NCBI GenBank assembly: GCA_028870615.1
Contig: JAGWPH010000274.1
Span: 1-9,838, forward strand
Length of the DNA stretch: 9,838 bases
Direction of reading: 5' to 3'
DNA from: Betaproteobacteria bacterium
GTDB lineage: Bacteria; Pseudomonadota; Gammaproteobacteria; Burkholderiales; Ferrovaceae
The stretch's first letter is position 1, and each line of letters starts with the position of its first letter. Below, piece after piece: positions 7,109 to 9,838 of this stretch. The position numbers were made by a program, and so were the translations under genes. The notes below the pieces were generated by a model. The model was not told the DNA's origin, made no database searches, and worked only from the letters and a program-made list of their open reading frames with translations.

Positions 7109-8005
7109 ATGCAACGTTGGTTAATCGTTGGTTCGGGCGACGTCGCTCGCCGCATGGTGTCCGTGATGCGCGGGCCACAGCGGGTGTTCGTCCTGTGCCG
7201 TGAACACTCCAGTGCAGCGCTGTGGCGTTCCTTGGGCGCAATTCCGCTTCTGGGCGACCTGGATGAACCTGCGTCACTGCGACGCCTGTCCGGACTGGCC
7301 CAGACCGTTTTCCATTTTGCGCCACCCCCCCCCAATACTTTGGGCGACCCCCGAACCGGGAATCTGATTGCCGCTCTGGAGCGGGGTGGAAGTCTACCAC
7401 AGCATCTCATTTACATCAGCACCACAGGCGTCTACGGCGATTGCCAGGGAGCTTCCATTGATGAAACGCGACCGATCCGTCCCAATTCAGCACGAGCCCG
7501 ACGACGGGCAAACGCGGAGCAGCGATTACGCGTCTTTGGAACACGTACCGGATGCAAAGTGAGTATTTTACGTGCGCCCGGGATTTATGCCGAGGACCGA
7601 CTGCCCCTCGGGCGACTGCAGCAGGGGGGGTTCGTTCCTGAACAATCTGCGGACCCTTGGACCAACCACATCCACGCCGTCGATCTGGCTCGTGCTGCCA
7701 TGAGCGCTGCGTTGCGCGGGCGTCCCAACCGGGTCTATAACGTCGTGGACGATACCCACTTGAAGCTGGGAGACTACTACGAGCATTTGGCCCATCATTT
7801 TGGCCTTCCGTTGCCCCAACGTTTGCCGATGGCAGCCATTAAACAACAAGTCAGTGAAGTTAACTGGAGTTTTATGGGAGAATCAAGGCAGATTAGGAAT
7901 ACCAGAGTCAAACACGAGTTGAATCTGGTGTGGCGCTATCCTACAGTTTGTGATCTATTGGATGCCCTTTCAGCAGATCCCGCTTTTGGGTCAAAAGTTA
8001 AATAG
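7109..8005 (+). CDS. Atypical SDR, NAD-dependent epimerase/dehydratase-like protein
   Basis: A 298-residue Rossmann-fold protein of the extended/atypical short-chain dehydrogenase superfamily. The N-terminus WLIVGSGDVARR (residues 4-15) is the dinucleotide-binding beta-alpha turn. GDLDEPASL at 49-57, the IYISTTGVYGD strand at 101-111, DETRPIRP at 118-125, and RAPGIY at 155-160 follow the usual order of the fold. NHIHAVDLARA and VYNVVDD in the C-terminal half also match the family. The catalytic YxxxK expected near 129-133 is replaced by an Arg-rich stretch (SARARRRANAE), so ordinary dehydrogenase or epimerase chemistry is doubtful. It may be a nucleotide-binding or sensor-type SDR, or may use other residues. 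No substrate can be named. The ATG at 7109 is required to keep the nucleotide-binding strand. It is divergent from the reductase and 58 bp upstream of aroQ. A C9 tract lies at 7325-7333. Confidence 0.85.
   Translation: MQRWLIVGSGDVARRMVSVMRGPQRVFVLCREHSSAALWRSLGAIPLLGDLDEPASLRRLSGLAQTVFHFAPPPPNTLGDPRTGNLIAALERGGSLPQHLIYISTTGVYGDCQGASIDETRPIRPNSARARRRANAEQRLRVFGTRTGCKVSILRAPGIYAEDRLPLGRLQQGGFVPEQSADPWTNHIHAVDLARAAMSAALRGRPNRVYNVVDDTHLKLGDYYEHLAHHFGLPLPQRLPMAAIKQQVSEVNWSFMGESRQIRNTRVKHELNLVWRYPTVCDLLDALSADPAFGSKVK
7115..7133 (+). repeat. 8-bp direct repeat on an 11-bp period at the SDR start
   Basis: CGTTGGTT occurs at 7115-7122 and again at 7126-7133, separated by AAT. The two copies are read in different codon phases, so the repeat is not explained by a repeated amino-acid pair. 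Spacing of about one helical turn would suit a protein bound to one face of DNA, but chance is also possible. Confidence 0.5.
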
Positions 8006-8026
8006 CTTCGATCTTCGTCAAAAAAC

Positions 8027-8056
8027 TAGACAACTCCCGTGAATTTAGGGGAAAAT
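8027..8056 (+). promoter_or_regulatory. Candidate promoter for aroQ-accB-accC
   Basis: TAGACA (8027-8032, 5 of 6 to TTGACA) and GAAAAT (8051-8056, 4 of 6 to TATAAT) are separated by 18 bp in the 58-bp gap before aroQ. Transcription would start near 8063, right at the ATG at 8064. The only Shine-Dalgarno-like string, AGGGG (8047-8051), lies 12 nt from the ATG, which is long, and it overlaps the -10. So either the mRNA is nearly leaderless or a promoter lies further upstream and AGGGG acts as the ribosome site. Confidence 0.4.
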
Positions 8057-8063
8057 CCGTATT

Positions 8064-8498
8064 ATGCAAAAAGTCCTGCTCCTTCACGGACCCAATCTGA
8101 ACCTGTTGGGCGTTCGCGAACCCGAGATTTATGGCACCGCCACACTGGAAGACATCGATGCGCGTCTGACAGCTGTTGGAGTTGAGCGCCGTTGCGAAGT
8201 CAGTTCGTTCCAAAGCAACTGGGAAGGGGCCCTCATCGACCGCATTCATGAGGCGCGCAACGACGGTACGCAGGCCATCATTATCAATCCGGGGGGGTTA
8301 ACCCATACCAGCATTGCGCTACGCGATGCACTGGCTGCCGCGGCCATACCCTTCATCGAAGTTCACCTGTCAAACATTCACGCTCGTGAAGCCTTCCGGA
8401 ACCAATCCTTTCTATCCCCGCTGGCGCTCGGGGTAATTAGCGGATTGGGCGTCCGGGGCTACGAACTGGCGTTCGACTACCTGCTGGATAAGATATAG
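8064..8498 (+). CDS. aroQ: 3-dehydroquinate dehydratase, type II
   Basis: AroQ converts 3-dehydroquinate to 3-dehydroshikimate, step three of the shikimate pathway, as a cytoplasmic dodecamer in known members. The 144-residue length is typical of type II enzymes. Visible motifs are [18 protein letters not shown] at residues 7-24 with the catalytic Tyr23, FQSNWEG at 49-55, [17 protein letters not shown] at 74-90 with Asn75, and [14 protein letters not shown] at 99-112 with the general-acid His101. The C-terminus [15 protein letters not shown] is also standard. All active-site residues expected for the family are present. The gene lies 3 nt upstream of accB, an arrangement common in beta- and gammaproteobacteria, and probably shares its transcript. 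The start is unambiguous because the conserved beta strand begins at residue 3. Confidence 0.97.
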   Translation: MQKVLLLHGPNLNLLGVREPEIYGTATLEDIDARLTAVGVERRCEVSSFQSNWEGALIDRIHEARNDGTQAIIINPGGLTHTSIALRDALAAAAIPFIEVHLSNIHAREAFRNQSFLSPLALGVISGLGVRGYELAFDYLLDKI

Positions 8499-8501
8499 AC
8501 C

Positions 8502-8975
8502 ATGGACCTCCGAAAACTCAAGAAACTGATCGAACTGGTGGAAGAATCCGGCATTGCCGAACTGGAAATCACAGAGGGCGAGGAAAAAGTCCGAATTGCC
8601 AAGGTGGCGCCAAACAGCCAGGCCGTTATGACATCCCATCCCATGGCCTTTCACTATCCAGCTCAAACCCCCACGACCCCGGCGCCACACTCCAGCCCGA
8701 TCTCCGCAGCGGCTGCCACGGTCCCTGAGGATGATGGACATGTAGTGAAATCGCCCATGGTCGGCACTTTCTATCGGTCGCCCTCTCCAGGCGCACCGGT
8801 TTTCGTGGAAGTAGGCCAAAGTATTTCCGAGGGCCAGACTCTGTGCATTATTGAAGCAATGAAGCTGCTTAATGAGATCGAATCCGACGTGTCTGGGACC
8901 GTCAAGCGAATTTTGGTAGAGAACGGGCAACCTATCGAATACGGTCAGCCACTTTTCGTTATTGCTGCCGCCTGA
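8502..8975 (+). CDS. accB: Acetyl-CoA carboxylase biotin carboxyl carrier protein
   Basis: AccB carries the biotin that shuttles carboxylate from biotin carboxylase (AccC) to the carboxyltransferase in the first committed step of fatty acid synthesis. The 157-residue protein has the usual three parts: an N-terminal charged region beginning [17 protein letters not shown], a flexible Pro/Ala/Ser-rich linker (about 36-79), and a biotinyl domain (about 80-157). The biotinyl domain carries [16 protein letters not shown] and [15 protein letters not shown]; Lys121 in EAMK is the expected biotinylation site. Family length is normal. The ATG at 8502 follows the aroQ stop by 3 nt with no strong Shine-Dalgarno, consistent with translational coupling. 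accC begins 14 nt after its stop. Confidence 0.97.
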   Translation: MDLRKLKKLIELVEESGIAELEITEGEEKVRIAKVAPNSQAVMTSHPMAFHYPAQTPTTPAPHSSPISAAAATVPEDDGHVVKSPMVGTFYRSPSPGAPVFVEVGQSISEGQTLCIIEAMKLLNEIESDVSGTVKRILVENGQPIEYGQPLFVIAAA

Positions 8976-8989
8976 ACCGTCAACTGACC

Positions 8990-9838
8990 ATGTTTGAAAA
9001 AATACTGATCGCCAATCGCGGCGAAATTGCCCTGCGAGTTCAACGAGCCTGCCGTGAGTTAGGCATCAAAACTGTAGCGGTGCATTCGGAAGCCGATGCA
9101 GATGCCAAGTACGTCATGCTGTCGGACGAATCCGTGTGTATCGGCCCTCCACCTTCCCAAGGGAGCTACCTCAATATTCCCGCCATCATTTCGGCCGCTG
9201 AGGTTACCGGCTCCAAGGCCATCCATCCAGGGTACGGATTTTTATCCGAAAATGCAGACTTTGCTGAACGCGTTGAAAACAGCGGCTTTGTCTTCATTGG
9301 GCCGCGAGCCGAAACCATTCGTCTCATGGGTGACAAGATCAGCGCCAAGAGTGCGATGAAGGCAGCTGGTGTTCCGGTCGTTCCCGGTTCGGAAGGCCAG
9401 CTTCCTGCAGATCCCAAAGAGATCAAGATCATTGCCGAAGAAATCGGCTACCCCATTTTAATCAAGGCGTCTGCGGGGGGCGGGGGTCGCGGCATGCGCG
9501 TTGTCGAAAAGGAAGAGGATCTGCTGGGATTGCTGGATATGACCCGAAACGAAGCTCGTACCGCCTTCGGCAATGATACGGTCTATCTGGAAAAATTCCT
9601 GGAACAACCACGTCATATTGAAATTCAGGTTCTTTCCGACGAACGCGGCAATGCCGTGTTTTTGGGTGAGCGCGATTGTTCGATGCAGCGGCGCCATCAA
9701 AAGATCATTGAAGAAGCGCCCGCACCCGGTATTACCGAAAAGATGCGTAACAAAATTGGCGAAAGTTGTGTTGCGGCCTGCAAGCGCATCAAATATCGCG
9801 GCGCGGGAACCTTTGAGTTCCTCTACGAAAACGGTGAG
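8990..9838 (+). CDS. accC: Biotin carboxylase subunit of acetyl-CoA carboxylase, first 283 codons (runs off right edge)
   Basis: AccC uses ATP and bicarbonate to carboxylate the biotin on AccB. I translated from the ATG at 8990 without interruption to the last base. Positions match E. coli AccC numbering closely. The N-terminal domain opens [20 protein letters not shown] has Lys116, [13 protein letters not shown] carries Lys159 and the glycine-rich ATP lid (about 163-169), and YLEKF has Glu201 and Lys202. RHIEIQ has His209, [10 protein letters not shown] has Gln233, His236 and Lys238, and GAGTFEF has the metal ligand Glu276. The family is about 450 residues, so about 63 percent is present. 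The later Glu288, Asn290, Arg292 and Arg338 equivalents lie outside the window. No strong Shine-Dalgarno is seen in the 14-nt gap after accB. Function is certain. Confidence 0.97.
   Translation, partial: MFEKILIANRGEIALRVQRACRELGIKTVAVHSEADADAKYVMLSDESVCIGPPPSQGSYLNIPAIISAAEVTGSKAIHPGYGFLSENADFAERVENSGFVFIGPRAETIRLMGDKISAKSAMKAAGVPVVPGSEGQLPADPKEIKIIAEEIGYPILIKASAGGGGRGMRVVEKEEDLLGLLDMTRNEARTAFGNDTVYLEKFLEQPRHIEIQVLSDERGNAVFLGERDCSMQRRHQKIIEEAPAPGITEKMRNKIGESCVAACKRIKYRGAGTFEFLYENGE

Noticed and set aside
8291..8297. G7 tract in aroQ as a contingency locus
   Set aside because: It encodes the conserved Pro-Gly-Gly of the active-site motif. The length is modest and the gene is housekeeping.
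8412..8930. 172-codon open frame on the minus strand opposite aroQ/accB
   Set aside because: It lies across two certain genes, shows no recognisable domain and has the composition of a reverse-strand shadow.
9475..9487. G-rich run as a G-quadruplex or phase-variable tract in accC
   Set aside because: It encodes the conserved glycine-rich ATP lid of biotin carboxylase, which explains the G runs.
1..9838. Mobile element, CRISPR array, tRNA, rRNA or riboswitch
   Set aside because: No inverted terminal repeats, regularly spaced repeats, transposase or integrase motifs, cloverleaf-like folds or known riboswitch cores were recognised; almost all the DNA is explained by core genes.

Overview
This window looks like core chromosome of a proteobacterium, most likely a betaproteobacterium. 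The evidence is gene order: ppc diverges from a hemC-hemD-hemX-hemY cluster, and an aroQ-accB-accC run follows. Genes are packed tightly with short or overlapping junctions and moderate GC content (judged by eye, not computed). No rRNA, tRNA, transposase, phage gene, CRISPR array or atypical-composition island was seen. A more precise placement, for example within Nitrosomonadales, would be a guess.

Layout. (1) 1-2024, minus strand: the N-terminal 674 codons of phosphoenolpyruvate carboxylase (ppc), continuing past the left edge. (2) 2025-2102: a 78-bp divergent control region. (3) 2103-6018, plus strand: hemC, hemD, hemX and hemY, with junctions that overlap or nearly touch. (4) 6019-6042: a short convergent gap with a weak hairpin. 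(5) 6043-7077, minus strand: a ferredoxin-reductase fusion (2Fe-2S, FAD, NAD) of the AscD/phenol-hydroxylase-reductase type. (6) 7109-8005, plus strand: an atypical short-chain dehydrogenase/epimerase-like protein, divergent from the reductase across only 31 bp. (7) 8064-9838, plus strand: aroQ, accB and the first 283 codons of accC, which runs off the right edge.

How the genes work together. PPC supplies oxaloacetate to the TCA cycle. HemC and HemD make uroporphyrinogen III, the common precursor of heme, siroheme and cobalamin. HemX and HemY are membrane-anchored companions of that pathway whose biochemical roles are not settled. AccB and AccC are the biotin carrier and biotin carboxylase subunits of acetyl-CoA carboxylase (fatty acid synthesis). 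AroQ performs the third step of the shikimate pathway. The reductase and the SDR-like protein are the only genes here whose physiological substrate cannot be assigned.

I found no convincing undescribed system. The most interesting points are small. Two consecutive plus-strand transcription units (the SDR gene and aroQ) have -10-like elements so close to the ATG that their mRNAs may be leaderless. There is an 8-bp direct repeat on an 11-bp period at the SDR start. A C9 tract lies inside the SDR gene. An A7 slippery-type run lies exactly at the domain linker of the reductase. The reductase/SDR pair itself is an orphan.
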